In this document: one piece after another, positions 45,550-56,150 of the stretch | How positions within the stretch are numbered: position 1 is the first letter of the stretch | How the letters are laid out: every line of letters starts with the position of its first letter | From: Cladopsammia gracilis | Lineage: Eukaryota; Cnidaria; Anthozoa; Scleractinia; Dendrophylliidae | Assembly (NCBI GenBank): GCA_022457155.1 | Contig: JAJGOT010000459.1 | Coordinates: forward strand, 310,001-374,000 | Direction: 5' to 3' | DNA length: 64,000 nucleotides | The notes under the pieces: generated by a model | The model's input: only the letters and a program-made list of their open reading frames with translations | The model's database searches: none | Told to the model about the DNA's origin: nothing | Program-made: the position numbers and the translations under genes

Positions 45550-48500
45550 TATCTCCATCACTATTATTAGACTATTATCGGTTGTTGTAAACCATTGTAC
45601 TCAAATTCCTTGTGTCTTACTGGCTACAAACATACAAAGACCTCTAATCAGCACGAAATCAGTGCGTGGTAATCTGATGCAAAGATCGCGCATGGGCGTA
45701 TGATTTATAATAGCGGTAAAAAAACTGTGTGTAAGTATGTATTAAAAGAGAATGTATACAGTGGTGGACCCTTCTTACAAAATAATTAGGCCGGAAGGAA
45801 CGAAAATGTTTTTCAGTCTTACATTTTCACTCTGGCACCACCACCCCCCTTCCCCCCCCCCCCCCCCTTTACGATTGCGTCTGGATCCGCTACTGGTACT
45901 GTATTTCTTGATTAAACGCCGCGGACGTTTATTAAAATCCGGCGTTTATAAAACACGGGTAATTTTTTCATCATTTTTCATGATCACATTTTACGTTATT
46001 TATGCCTAAATTTCCTGATTCAAAAGCAAGTCTCAAAGAGAATATATAGTCGAGAAACTGTGACAAGTCAAGTGATCTTTCTTGACCTTGAATCTGGTGG
46101 TTTATTTCATCTAAAACTCACTACATTATCTCGTAGTACAATCACGATCAGTGCACAATACCGAATTCAAACAAACGCCGGAGGTGTTTATTTCAAACTC
46201 GACCCTGTCGACCCGGCGTTTATTTGTCCAAGGTTACTGTGGCTCCAATTTGCATTTAGGACGGTGACAAAGAAAACCGTTCTAATCATCATGTAATGCA
46301 TATTTTCTCCTTCTAGGTGGAGTTTCTTAGCGAGGCAGATAACATGAAATTACTCTCACATCCAAATCTTGTGAAACTGCTGGCAGTGTGTACCACAGGC
46401 GAACCAGTGTATATTATTATGGAGCTTATGATTCACGGTAAGAAACCTGTGTACCACAGGTGAACCAATCTTTATTATCATGGAGCTTATGATTCACGGT
46501 AAGCAACCTGTGTACCACAGGTGAGTCAATCTTTATTCTTATGGAGCTTATGATTCACGGTAAGCAACCTGTGTACCACAGGTGAGCCAATCTTTATTAT
46601 TATGGAGCTTATGATTCACGGTAAGCAACCTGTGTACCACAAGTGAACCAATCTTTATTATTATGGAGCTTATGATTCACGGTAAGCAACCTGTGTACCA
46701 CAGGCGAGCCAATGTTTATTATTATGGAACTTATGATTCACGGTAAGCAACCTGTGTACCACAGGCAAGCCAATCTTTATTATTATGGAGCTTATGATTT
46801 ACGGTAAGCAACCCGTGTACCACAGGCAAGCCAATCTTTATTATTATGGAGCTTATGATAACCTGGAATATCAGTCAACTCTTCGTCCTTTTTGTCAGGA
46901 AAATTTTCATAAAAACGTTTTTCATAGATAGTTAAATTACCCATCGTGCTCAAGCTGAGCTACGTTTTGGACAGAAAGATAAAGTCATACATCAAACACT
47001 TAAAAACTTAAACACTTTACTGGCAAACAACACGCGTTCCTTTTCTTCGACCGTGTTCTGAGGTAATTAGTTTCAAAACTCACACTTTATTTGAAGAGGT
47101 GTATTAACTTTACAAGACGCTCGGGTCAACAACGTTCCATGACGAAAGATGTAATGTTCATGGTGTCACGAGCGTGGGAAAAAGAAACATATTTGAGTCC
47201 CGGACAGGAATTGAACCTATGACCTTCCGTACACCGGTCGGATGATTCCGTACACCGGTCGGATGATTCCGTACAATGGTCGGATGATTCCGTACACTGG
47301 TCGGATGATTCCGTACACCGGTCGGATGATTCCGTACACCGGTCGGATGATTCCCTACACTGGTCGGATGATTCCGTACACTGGTCGGATGATTCCGTAC
47401 ACTGGTCGGATGATTCCGTACACTGGTCGGATGATTCCGTACACCGGTCGGATGTAATGTTCATGGTATCACGAGCGTGGGAAAAAGAAAAATATTCGAG
47501 TCCCGGACAGGAATTGAACCATACACCGGTCGGATGCTCTAATCACTGAGTTAAGAGGGTATAGTGTATAAGTTCATATACTAGGTTCACACCCCTGTGG
47601 TGTAAAATGGATCAACTTGTTTTAGGCTCAGCTGTAGTCACAAGATAATATGTTGGTCAATAATTTAGGGCTTTCTTTATTATGCGTTCCCTATTTTCAG
47701 GTGACTTGAAAAGCTTTCTCCTTGCTCGTCGTCGCTTAGTGGATCAACAGGGAACACCTGAGGTAAGCCACAGTTCTACACAGGGAACCCCTCCATAGGT
47801 CACATATCATGAGCACTCTCATTCTCGCCTCCCCCATAACCAACTGATTCATGATTCAGGCTCCGACGGCTAAGAAAGTCAGACAGCAGGAGGTATGGGG
47901 AGGAGAATTACGCACTCTCCAGACCTTACTCACCACAGAGCTAGAGAAAAACCAAAGGATAATTCTAAGGAGACACAGATATCGTCATTGGTAGGGTTAA
48001 ACATTGGTGTCAGTAAGACGACGTTGCTGATAGGCCCGGTGGGAGCTTATATGCGTATATGCAGTTGTGAAGGGTATGGTTTTCAAGCTGTTTAGTCTGG
48101 GGTAAGGTATAGAAATCAGAGAGTATTGGTGTAGAAATTGGTATCATTTACCGGGAAACCGATCAGTGGTATGAAGATACAGTTTCGGGGCTGATAGGTG
48201 TTCAAACACTTTCTATGTAGGCAGATGACGTTACACCCCGGAGACTGACAAGCATGGCTCTGGACATTGCTCGCGGGCTACAGTATCTTGCGGATATAAA
48301 GTTTGTTCACAGGTAAGGCCAAAAATTATGCTTCTTGTTTTAAAGGTAATGCTATACACCCCTACTCCTCTGCCTCCCAAAGAAGAACGATAAAGATAAA
48401 AATAGCTAACCCTTCCCCCAAAATGCCCGAGCTCAGAGAAAGTAGCCACCATCGTCAAGGGTATGTCCTAAAATACAAAACGCTTGTGGTGTTACTCTTC

Positions 48501-51230
48501 CTTCCTCAGGACAAAAAGTCCCCCAATCTGTAATTTTCTTACAAACCACTTCACTGGCTTGTCACAGATACTCCCTGTCTGTAATAACCTCACACACCAC
48601 TCCCCTAGTTTGTGCAAGTATAACGTCTGGTCAATACATGAAAAAACGTACGAGCCACAACGGAAACATAATAAAACAGAAACATGATAAGTTATCTCAC
48701 CTTGGGCGCACAACAGATCAACAACGAATCTGAATATTTAACGAACACTGGAGCAGTGTCCGACGCCTCTAAAAACGGACAATAACAAAAATCTTATAAA
48801 ACAGGGTGCAAAACAAGTCCACTCACCCAAAAAACGAAACTCAAATAAGTAAGTACCTATTGAGGGGTGGCGAATGGTACCTTCAAAATCGTGGGTCTCG
48901 GAAAATTTTGGTCCGGTCTCGAAATCTCGGCAGTTTTTGTTTTAAGTCTCAAAGTCTCGTTTGGCTGGTGCTTTTTCTGTGTCGGAGTCTCGTCAAGCAT
49001 TCTCATCCTTCATCCTTGTTTGTTGCTTCATAGGTGATTTGGATATTTTTAGCACTGAGTCTCGGGCTCGGATTTTATAACGTAGCTGCGGTTGCGGTCT
49101 CGGATTTTGAAACAAGGGTCTCAGCGTCTCGGCGAGTCTCGGATTTACCATTCGCTACCCCTCTATTGGGATATGCCGAGATTTCTACCCGCTCTGAAGA
49201 ACTTGTAACACCAAAGCGTCACTCTCAATTCAAAATACTCCTGGATTATTCATGTTCATGCAGCAGACGAAGCTCTCTTCTCGATATCCTGTCTTAGAAA
49301 CTAGTTTATGAATAGAATTGAATTTCCTGAAAGGCAACTGCAAGCTACACTCTTGAGACATAACTTGAAGGAGTTTGAATATGACGGAAAATTTCCAGCC
49401 CGGTTATAGAAATCCAGGTTGGAAAAACCTCCTTGCAGCCTCAACTGCTTTGTTTTTATGTTCAAGCGATTCGCGATCCGCCCATTTAAAACTTTAACTC
49501 CCAAGAGTGTCAAATATAAAAATTCAAGAAAAATTCCAAATTTCATTTTGTAAAATATCGAAAAACAAATGGTACCATGCAAAGGTACTGCCAAAGAAGT
49601 TTCATTTGAATGGTCACACCATAGGATTTCATCAACAGACTCAAAAGTTAGAACAAATGGTACCATGCAAAAGTACTGCTGAAGAGGTTTCATTTGAATG
49701 GTCACATCATGGGATTTCATCAACAGACTCAAAAGTTAGAATTACACTACATGTCTCCATAATTGACTCTGAGAGTGAAAGGGTTACAAGTGTAGTTGCA
49801 AACAAAAGAGTTGAGTTTGTAGTATTGTTCTCCTGATCATGACAGCTTATGTTATTTTCAGAGACCTCGCTCTACGGAACTGCATGGTGGGATTTGGAAA
49901 CGTCGTCAAGATCGGGGACTTTGGATTAGCACGGCCTCTTCAGGGAACTGATTACTACAGGTTTCAACGGAAAGGTGAGGACAGTGAAGTTGTGTACTAT
50001 TTCAGATATGAAGTAAAAATGTCTAGAAAACATTTCGTCAGCGCCATCGTGCCTTCCCCTTTTGCCACCATTATGACACCTCGTAAGCGTGTTCTCACAT
50101 GTACCCTACTGTGCAAGTGTTTGCGTTAACTTAACCCTTTCGATCCTAGAGTAAATTTTAAAGAAGACATTTAGTGTGGTTCTAACTTTTGAGTCTGTCG
50201 ATGAACTCAGAAGTCAACAATATACTTTAATGATGTTTACCACCATTTTACCTTGTGTTTTTTTTGTTTGTTGTTCCGAGGTATTTACGTTTTTAAAAAG
50301 TATTTTTCTCTTTACTTCTTAGCCATGTTACCCGTGAGATGGATGTCCCCAGAGTCCATAAGGGAAGGTTTGTTTACGCCGCATACCGACGTGTGGTCGT
50401 ACGGTGTCACATTGTGGGAACTCACCACTATCGGCGGCTTTCCTTATCAAGGTCTGTCCAATGCTGAGGTCCTGGAGAGGGTGGATCAAGGTTGTACATT
50501 AGAAGTACCATATCATTCCAGCAGAGAAATGTACGTTCGTTGGTGACTGTTGTTTATATATTATATTAAAGGAGTTACATCTGCAGACAGACGTAGTTTA
50601 GAAGGTTGTAAAAATGAATAGCATTAGTGCTGAATTACATCAATGTTATCTTAATGTAAAACAACAATCATTTGCTAGTCTGGCGCGAGATTTTTTAGTC
50701 ATTCACGAAGTGTTCATGTAGTAATGCAAAACCAGAGCAATAACGAAATTGCTTTCGATACTCAATTGAAAGGGCTTTATCCTGTATGATTTATGGTACT
50801 TTAAAATATACATATCTTTCAGTTGAATTCTTAGGATTCAAACATGTTAACTCTTTTTTTCAGGTCAGCTTTACTTCGCAAATGTTGGCGCCAAGATCCA
50901 TCACAAAGACCAAAACCTTCGGAAATTGTCCGAATTCTTATTGACGAGCCAGAGCTTGTTCAGGCATGTATTGATGTACCTGGCACCACACTACTAGACA
51001 ACAGCATGGGTAACTTTGATGCTAGAACAGCTACTACGCGTGCGCGGGTAGGGATGGAAAGCCCGCAATCAAACCACTCGTTTCGGTGTGATCACGTCAG
51101 CAGTACTATGACTCTTACGCCCAAGGAACCACGAGACCACGTGACCAGGAAGCACAGTGTCAAACCGAATGCGACAAGGGCAAAGCGGCATCCCGCCATG
51201 TTATGGAGGAAAACGTCGGTGCATTTTTAG
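32929..51230 (+). CDS. VKR: Venus kinase receptor with extra N-terminal OpuAC-like domain (18 exons)
   Basis: Exons 32929-33019, 34448-34649, 35706-35825, 36646-36875, 37556-37751, 37986-38940, 39844-40104, 40923-41050, 41827-42065, 42750-42842, 43496-43550, 44116-44368, 46317-46437, 47701-47762, 48221-48312, 49862-49974, 50323-50530 and 50864-51230 join in consistent phase: 3786 nt, 1261 residues. Order: signal peptide (1-22); domain like bacterial glycine-betaine-binding OpuAC (about 45-370), with [21 protein letters not shown]113, W141, [13 protein letters not shown] (W260) and [13 protein letters not shown]; Venus-flytrap domain (about 377-805) starting [10 protein letters not shown] with [10 protein letters not shown]; membrane helix (830-854); tyrosine kinase with GEGAFGAV (903-910), K930, E947, HRDLALRN (1032-1039), DFG (1052-1054), insulin-receptor-like DYYR and VRWMSPES; tail of about 110 residues. 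Flytrap plus kinase is the VKR plan; VKRs bind amino acids or peptides in other invertebrates. All catalytic residues are present, so an active plasma-membrane receptor is expected. The ligand is unknown. Confidence 0.9.
34783..34969. mobile_element. Fold-back MITE, AACAAATAGATTCCGTTCGG family
   Basis: Arms of about 75 bp (AACAAATAGATTCC, GGCCGTGTGTCTGTTCAGTT, ATGTGGTAAGAAC) are inverted around a short centre. It lies in intron 2 of the receptor kinase. Confidence 0.88.
35550..35700 (-). mobile_element. SINE tail fragment next to exon 3
   Basis: GGGGCAACCCTGCGATTGAC, TAGCATCCTATACAGGGGGG and CCGTGTGGGCTCCC match the SINE body at 53960-54090. It ends within about 10 bp of the polypyrimidine tract of receptor exon 3 (35706). 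Confidence 0.65.
35940..36213. mobile_element. MITE of the CAATTGAGTGTCG family, well preserved
   Basis: TAGAGCAGTTTTCAATTGAG at the left and CTCAATTGAAAACCGCTCTA at the right are inverted ends. ACCAAAACCAAAGTAATC is mirrored inside. It lies in receptor intron 3; relatives are at 19920, 37018, 43598 and 50672. Confidence 0.85.
37018..37432. mobile_element. MITE of the CAATTGAGTGTCG family split by a later insertion
   Basis: The flanks (AACCAATCAGAAATAAAACC ... GTGATCAGCCAGAGTAA and CTACTTTGGGTTTGGTTTTT ... ACTTAATTGAAAACCAC) together resemble one family member. The palindrome 37213-37385 sits between them. Confidence 0.75.
37213..37385. mobile_element. Near-perfect 173-bp palindromic MITE, nested
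   Basis: The 79-bp arms start TAGGCCATTTCCGAGTTACG and contain CGTTGTCAAAGCGAGGCTAG. They differ at only two positions and flank a loop of about 15 bp. It is inserted in the older element 37018-37432 within receptor intron 4. Confidence 0.93.
39184..39535 (+). mobile_element. 3' end of a CR1/L2-like LINE with ATT tail
   Basis: The plus-strand frame reads [20 protein letters not shown] and [14 protein letters not shown], then a stop. This is the usual end of a CR1/L2 reverse transcriptase ORF. The 3' untranslated part ends TTTGTAAAGCGCCTCGAGCA ... CTATATAAATGAAC followed by (TTA)n, the terminal microsatellite of this clade. A second AT-rich tail with ATT repeats follows at 39540-39830. Confidence 0.8.
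40290..40413. mobile_element. Fold-back MITE with polypurine/polypyrimidine arms
   Basis: AGCCTGCGTGGCAGGCGTTC + TAAAGGGGAAGGGGG is mirrored by CCCCTTCCCCTTAGAACGCC + TGCCACGCAAGCT. It lies in receptor intron 7. Confidence 0.85.
41559..41689. mobile_element. Fold-back MITE, GAGGTTTTGCACGGCAGCCA family
   Basis: GAGGTTTTGCACGGCAGCCA + TGTTACATGGCAGGAACAAT is mirrored at the right. The arms are 40 bp with about one mismatch. It lies in receptor intron 8. Confidence 0.88.
43598..43803. mobile_element. MITE of the CAATTGAGTGTCG family
   Basis: AAGAGCAGTTTTCAGTTAAG ... CTTAATTGAAAACCGCCCTT are inverted ends. The interior CCAATGAACCAATCAGAACT matches the copy at 35940. It lies in receptor intron 11, about 50 bp after exon 43496-43550. 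Confidence 0.8.
44410..44703. mobile_element. Inverted-repeat element enclosing a tRNA-like core (C)
   Basis: CAGGTTGGACACCTTATTGA + GACTTAT at the left is answered by ATAATTCTCAATAAGTGTCC ... ATCCAACCTG at the right. The core, plus strand, has AAGCTAGGTGGTACAGTGGT (A-box-like) and AGGTTCAATCCTGA (B-box-like), the same core as element A at 6492-6694. Confidence 0.75.
45470..45575. repeat. ATC/ATT microsatellite
   Basis: About 95 bp of ATC and ATT triplets in receptor intron 12. The isoleucine-rich frame across it is not a gene. Confidence 0.9.
46378..46860 (+). repeat. 61-bp tandem repeat of a kinase exon end with its splice donor
   Basis: The last 49 or so bases of exon 46317-46437 plus the first bases of the intron are repeated head to tail. 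GTAAG donors lie at 46438, 46499, 46560, 46621, 46682, 46743 and 46804, spaced exactly 61 bp, and an eighth unit loses the donor. Each unit still reads [21 protein letters not shown] residues, the kinase hinge. Read-through past the first donor meets a TGA after about ten codons. Confidence 0.95.
47140..47580 (-). mobile_element. tRNA-SINE with internal 21-bp expansion
   Basis: The SINE head (GGAATTGAACCTATGACCTT, CACCGGTCGGATGCTCTAAT, CACTGAGTTAAGAGGG) occurs twice. Between the copies a 21-bp unit, CGGATGATTCCGTACACCGG + T, is repeated about 11 times (47222-47452). The unit comes from the SINE's own anticodon-arm region. It lies in receptor intron 13; the matching head is at 10720-10853. Confidence 0.85.
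47860..47892 (+). CDS. Candidate 33-bp in-frame optional exon of the receptor kinase
   Basis: Between exons 47701-47762 and 48221-48312 (both phase 0 at this junction) lies ATGATTCAG|GCTCCGACGGC...CAGGAG|GTATGG. It encodes [11 protein letters not shown] without a stop. It would lengthen the kinase insert before helix D-E by 11 residues. The acceptor tract is pyrimidine-rich and the donor is fair. The kinase is complete without it. Confidence 0.3.
48065..48180. repeat. Partner of the 24110-24640 dispersed repeat
   Basis: GTGAAGGGTATGGTTTTCAA and GTTTAGTCTGGGGTAAGGTA match 24171-24220. It is in receptor intron 14. Confidence 0.6.
49564..49740. repeat. Two-copy tandem repeat of about 89 bp
   Basis: ACAAATGGTACCATGCAAAG ... 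CAACAGACTCAAAAGTTAGA occurs twice in a row with a few substitutions. It is intronic. Confidence 0.85.
50672..50790. mobile_element. Partial MITE of the CAATTGAGTGTCG family
   Basis: CTGGCGCGAGATTTTTTAGT, GCAAAACCAGAGCAATAACG and GATACTCAATTGAAAGGGC match the right half of the copy at 35940-36213. Confidence 0.7.
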
Positions 51231-52300
51231 AACACGTTAATTAAAAAAAAAAATGGAGAGATTTTATGCTTTCGTATGTAGAAGAACATATCTTTTAAAA
51301 CTAGTAGTAATCATAGATTATAGTGCGTCTCCTTATCCCGTGACACCTCGTCTTGACCTAGTACCTCAGTTTCATGAATTAATTCAGCCACTGTTTAAAA
51401 GGGCTAATAGCAAAGCGCACAAATGACGTCAGTACTCATGTTTGTCTGAGTTTATAATTTATTCTTGTTTATTCTTGCATTTCTGACAATAGAAATTCCT
51501 TATTAGGAATCCCCTGAGAGTCACTTTTGGTTTGTTTGTCTGAGTTTTAGTTCTATAAATAGTAATTGTGCGCTTCGCTATTCGCGAGATATGTCGGGCA
51601 AAATCCTGCCATGCTGTGTACTCCGAAAGGTCTCAGATTTTTCCGACATATAAGTAGTCTATTTGTCTTGATTTCTGAAATCATACTCCTCAGTACATGT
51701 ACTAATACCGGAACCGGAAATGAGAAATTTCTGAGAAAGCCTGAAAAAGTGCTCCCGTGAAAAACTTCTTGGACACCGCGTTAAAGCATGAAATCGACGA
51801 TTAAGTCACGCAACATTCAACGTGTATTTCGCAGGATTTTTCGGATAAAATTACAACTACCAGTTGCAAGTAAGACACAAGACTGTTGAATATAATTCCT
51901 TTGTTAGCTAGACAAATTTAGTCACAAAACTGCGAAATCTTTAGTCGCAAATGCGCCCGATGCAGGCGCAATTTCGAGCACTGTAAAGTTCATCTGCGTT
52001 CGCCTGGCGCGGCCGGTCAGTGAATTATTGCTACAAGACATACAGCGAATTGCACCGTACCGTAGAACATTGCGAAGAACAACGTCGGTATTTAGGTGAA
52101 AGCTTCCCAAATCAGGCAGAGAACCACAGCAAAAACAAGATAGAGCATTCAAAACATACCAGTAGTAGTAGGCATTGAAATATTGAATATTGAAATATTG
52201 AGCCGTACGATTCCAAAATCGGGAAAATATCGAAACTTAATCAAGACAAATAGATTATTCACAACCCCAGCCCCCCAGGATGATGCCTGATTTCCACGAG
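51231..52300. other. Receptor kinase 3' flank, no further gene
   Basis: An A run (51242-51253) follows the stop. No clear AATAAA signal was found close by. The short frames here lack motifs. Confidence 0.45.
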
Positions 52301-52308
52301 CTGGGAAT

Positions 52309-52466
52309 GCTGGATACTATTGTGACGTTTCAAGATGGCGCAGATTTGGTACCGACACTTTTCTCGATTCGTTCCGCTGTGGACGACGCGCTAAGCATGC
52401 TGGATATTGTGACGTTTCAAGATGGCGCAGATTTGGTACCGACACTTTTCTCGATTCGTTCCGCCT
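52309..52466. repeat. Two-copy direct repeat of about 75 bp
   Basis: TTGTGACGTTTCAAGATGGC ... TTTTCTCGATTCGTTCCGC is present twice, separated by GTGGACGACGCGCTAAGC. Confidence 0.9.
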
Positions 52467-52957
52467 AACCGACAAGATTAGGAAGCGTCTCCTTCGTCGA
52501 CGCAATCATTTTGTAATTAAAGACTCTGGCAACAAGATAAGATGCTATTTACAGCCAAAATGCAGGTTCCACGTTGCGTGAATGAAGGCTGCCTGCCCTC
52601 CCCCCCCCCTCCCCCGAAGGGCCGAATTACATTATCACCCTGCCTCCCCTCCCCCTCGTTCACTTCTTCCCTCCCTCGATGGCGTTTGGATCCGATTGAT
52701 TGACTTCTAAAGTAACCGGTCAAGTTATTTTTTATATATAATTTTTTTTATGCGTACATTTTTACCCAATTTCTTGGTTTCCAGAGGAAATAATGTTAAA
52801 ATGCTCAGTCTGTGGCATTTCAGTTTTAGAGCGTATTTTCCCATAAAGTTTCAGAGATCTAGATATTTTAAACTACATTAACTCTTGTTTGTTGTCTTTC
52901 CTTTTAATTAAAAATAAATAAAAGTGAATGAATATGTGCGGGCATTCATTTCTTATA

Positions 52958-53128
52958 GAAAATCAGAAAACGGCAAGGCGATGAAAGAGTAAACAAAAGA
53001 ATAAAACCAAATATATATATGGGCAAATTTGTTTGAATATATATATATATATTTGGTTTTATTCTTTTGTTTACTCTTTCATTGCCTTGCCGTAAGGATC
53101 AGTTTGCCGTTTTCTGATTTTCTACAAG
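52958..53128. mobile_element. Fold-back MITE with (AT)n centre
   Basis: AGAAAATCAGAAAACGGCAA and AGAGTAAACAAAAGAATAAA are mirrored at the right end. The right arm has a 15-bp insertion. The centre is an AT dinucleotide run. Confidence 0.85.
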
Positions 53129-53661
53129 TAATTTAATATTGTACCGATCCAGGTCTACAACTAGGAGATTCGGCACCTCTCAGTGGTTTGTCGCTGTGGT
53201 CTTGCTGATATTTTATATTTTGGTATTCATTTCTTATCCCGAGTAAGTGATAAGTAGAAAAACCCCAGGACAACGCTGCCAAAATAATCCAAAACATAAA
53301 ATATACACTAATTGACTGAGTTAGGTCGGGCCAGACGGGAAAATATTTGGCTCGAGGTCATGCCCTCCTACCCCTCCCCCCACCCCCCCCCCCCCTCCTC
53401 CCACGTTTCGGTGCCGAAAATATCGCTTGTGCAGCATAAAATTGGTTTGGCAAAATATTCAGTCTCGTGATCTTGCCCTCCAACGACTCAAGAACTACCT
53501 ATGAAGCAGGATCGTCTGAATAACTGCCTACTTATGCACTGTTACAAATCGATTACGGATACACTGGACATTGTTGAGATTGCAAAGAGGTTTGCTTGTG
53601 CCAACGGACTACGCAAAGGACATTTTTGGGAAATTTGAGTAGAGGTATGCACTTGGCTTGT

Positions 53662-54105
53662 GGGCGGCACGGTGGTCTAGTGGTTAGCGCGTCGGACTTT
53701 CAACCTGAAGGTCGGTGGTTCGAGCCTGGTCTCTGCCGTCGTGTTGTTTGTAGATTTGTAGATTTGTAGATTTGTTTATTCAGAGCCCCTTGCAGCTAAG
53801 AGCTGGATAACAGGATCGTGCGCAAATACATATAATTAACATTTATCTTATGACAAAAAATCTAAATATTTCACTAAAAATCTAAATATTTTCCTTAGAC
53901 AAGAAACTTTACTCCACACTGTCTCTCTCCACCCAGGTGTATAAATGGGTACCGGCGACAAAATGCTGGGGGTAACCCTGCGATGGACTAGCATCCCATC
54001 CAGGGGGAGTAGCAATATTCCTAGTTGCTTCATGCTACAGAAACCGGGTTAAGCTCCGGCCGTGTGGGCCATCGTGGCCCGTGTGCGACTTTACCTTTAC
54101 CATGC
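53662..54105 (+). mobile_element. Long tRNA-derived SINE copy
   Basis: The head GGTGGTCTAGTGGTTAGCGC (A box) and GGTGGTTCGAGCC (B box) are well kept. The body contains TGTATAAATGGGTACCGGCG, GGGTAACCCTGCGATGGACT and CCGTGTGGGCCATCGTGGCC. A TTTGTAGA triplet-like repeat lies at 53748-53775. Fragments of the same family occur at 9600, 16800 and 35550. Confidence 0.75.
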
Positions 54106-54494
54106 ACTTGGCTTGGTGTATACGATAACCCCCCCCCCCCTCCAAGTTTCAAAACGCTCCGCCGCCTCAGTGCAGAAAAGTAAAAAATGTTAAAGTACTC
54201 CAAGGAATTTTTTTTTTTGGAAAAGCCGCTAATATGACAAAATCAGTTTTTAATATTTACAACGTCAGCCTCGAATCCCAGCTGGTCCTTTTTAGGGATG
54301 AAACACCTATCAAGGGACATTGTAAAGTGTTCAGTAGGGATCTCAGGGTTATGCTGCCATGTTATTTTGCCCGTTGATCTACCATAATTACCCGAATAAG
54401 CGCCGCGGCGCTTATTAAATTTTTCGACTTGTCGATGCGGCGCTTATTCGAGGGCAGCGCTTATTTAAAGTTTGTCATTTTCGAGAAAATAACA

Positions 54495-54668
54495 CAGTAC
54501 TCAGGGGGCGGATCCAGGATTTTTCTTGGGGGGGGAGTGCACCTCTAAGGAATGACGTAACTGAAGGGTGACGTAAACAAGAATACTAGTTATATTAGAA
54601 AGATGCAGGTCATCTCAGGAGGGAATGCGCACCCCCTGCACCCCTCCCCTAGATCCGCCCCTGGTACT
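54495..54668. mobile_element. MITE with CAGGGGCGGATCCAGG-type ends
   Basis: CAGTACTCAGGGGGCGGATC + CAGGATTTTTC at the left is answered by CCTAGATCCGCCCCTGGTAC + TGCTG at the right. The interior carries GGAATGACGTAACTG-like words. A half copy is near 45885. Confidence 0.8.
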
Positions 54669-54844
54669 GCTGTTTTGTTTGTAGTAACCTTTCTGTTTCT
54701 TTGTTTTGTTGAAAAACGATAACAAGAGCATTCCAGGTGTGTCGCTCGTTCGGGGGCGGTGCTTATTCAGCGGCGGCGCTTATTAATATTTTTGCTTCAA
54801 AGTGCGGCTCTTTTTCAAGTAAATTCTAAAATCTAAACTATACA

Positions 54845-55310
54845 TACTACAAAGCTGTTTCTAACATGGTATGTGGATACAAGTATCATTAATCTTTCAC
54901 AGAAAGTTTCAGGTTTTCACGATGTTTTGCTTCCGATTTACAAAGGTTTTAAATGTGTCACGCAATTCGTCACGCTATTACAGATAAGCCGTGAAAATAA
55001 ACAAAATTAAATTGAATCAGCTGAAAGTAATTGTTTGCATTATAAGTGCTGATAAGCCGAGTTAACGGAGCTTATAACAAATACAATATGTTTTGATTTG
55101 ATTTTTGGTGTAATTAAGACTTTGAATTTTTGGCCGCCATCGATGGCCGCTCCATACATTTCTTACTAAAAATGCCTAATACTCGTTCGCCGTTCGTTGG
55201 CCAAGATGTGTAGTTTTAAACTCTCTATAATTCCATAAACATTTTGGATTCGAAATCTATTGTTGAATGCTTCTAAATTTTGATATGACATAAGTGAAAG
55301 CCAAGAATAC
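54845..55310 (-). repeat. Inverted partner of the 22285-22805 repeat
   Basis: See 22285-22805. Order and orientation are reversed as a block. Confidence 0.8.
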
Positions 55311-55812
55311 GGTATTTGCAATATTACATGTACACTACCCATGGTGTGAAATTTCTTGTTATGACATGCACACAGAAAATCCAGAAATGTCATAGAAAGG
55401 CCGGGAAAAGGAGCTATGTCATGTGCCACGCAACGCGTACATGAAGATATTTGCACTAATAACTCTTATCAACAGAGCATCGTAAGTTTGGAACGGACTA
55501 GAAATTTTTTTGAACGCCAACAGAATTATTTTAATGTTCAACAGCTTGGCCAACTCTTCCAGTACGGAGAGGCATTGTGAAAAAATATTTGAAAGATAAT
55601 AAATACATTTGCTTTCATTTGGCTTTAAAAATATGCACGGTTATTTGTCCTTGGACATTATCTGTTCCTCGAAGCTCACAGTTTTCCTCGAGCGAAAGCT
55701 TTCGCTTCTCGAAAAAGATAATTTCCGCGGACAAATATCCGTGCATATATTCGCGCAAAATGACAGCTATCGTATATTTACCAGTGGAAAATTGTTTCTC
55801 CCATAACTAAAG

Positions 55813-56150
55813 GGCCTCTTCATATGAGTCCGGTTACCGAGATATCTCTTCATTCCTATATCCTTTGTAAAATTTGCGATGTGTTTATATGAGAAGGCGA
55901 GCTGGCCCGGTTACCGAGACCTCTCTTCATTCCTATACCCTTTGTAAAAATTTGCGATGTGTTCATATGAGAAGGCTGGCTGGCCCGATTACCGAGATCT
56001 CTCCTCATTCCTATATCCTTTGTAAAATTTGCGATGTGTTCATATGAGAAGGCTGCGCTGGCTCGGTTACCGAGATCTCGGTTTGTCCAGCCACAATCTC
56101 GGTAACCGGGTTGGAAACAGGCAGGCCCGGCTACCGGGATGAACAATTTT
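55813..56150. repeat. 85-bp tandem repeat, three copies, plus inverted end
   Basis: CATTCCTATATCCTTTGTAA, TTTGCGATGTGTTCATATGA and GGTTACCGAGATCTCTC repeat three times. The array ends in inverted words (ATCTCGGTAACCGGG, GGCTACCGGGATGAAC). Confidence 0.88.

Noticed and set aside
45410..45703. Isoleucine-rich 97-codon frame
   Set aside because: It is a translation of the ATC/ATT microsatellite in a receptor intron.
47242..47464. Repeating IPYTGRM and SSDQCTE frames
   Set aside because: Both strands translate the 21-bp expansion inside a SINE.
53662..53745. True tRNA gene
   Set aside because: A and B boxes are present, but the acceptor and anticodon stems do not pair well and SINE body sequence follows; it is a SINE head.
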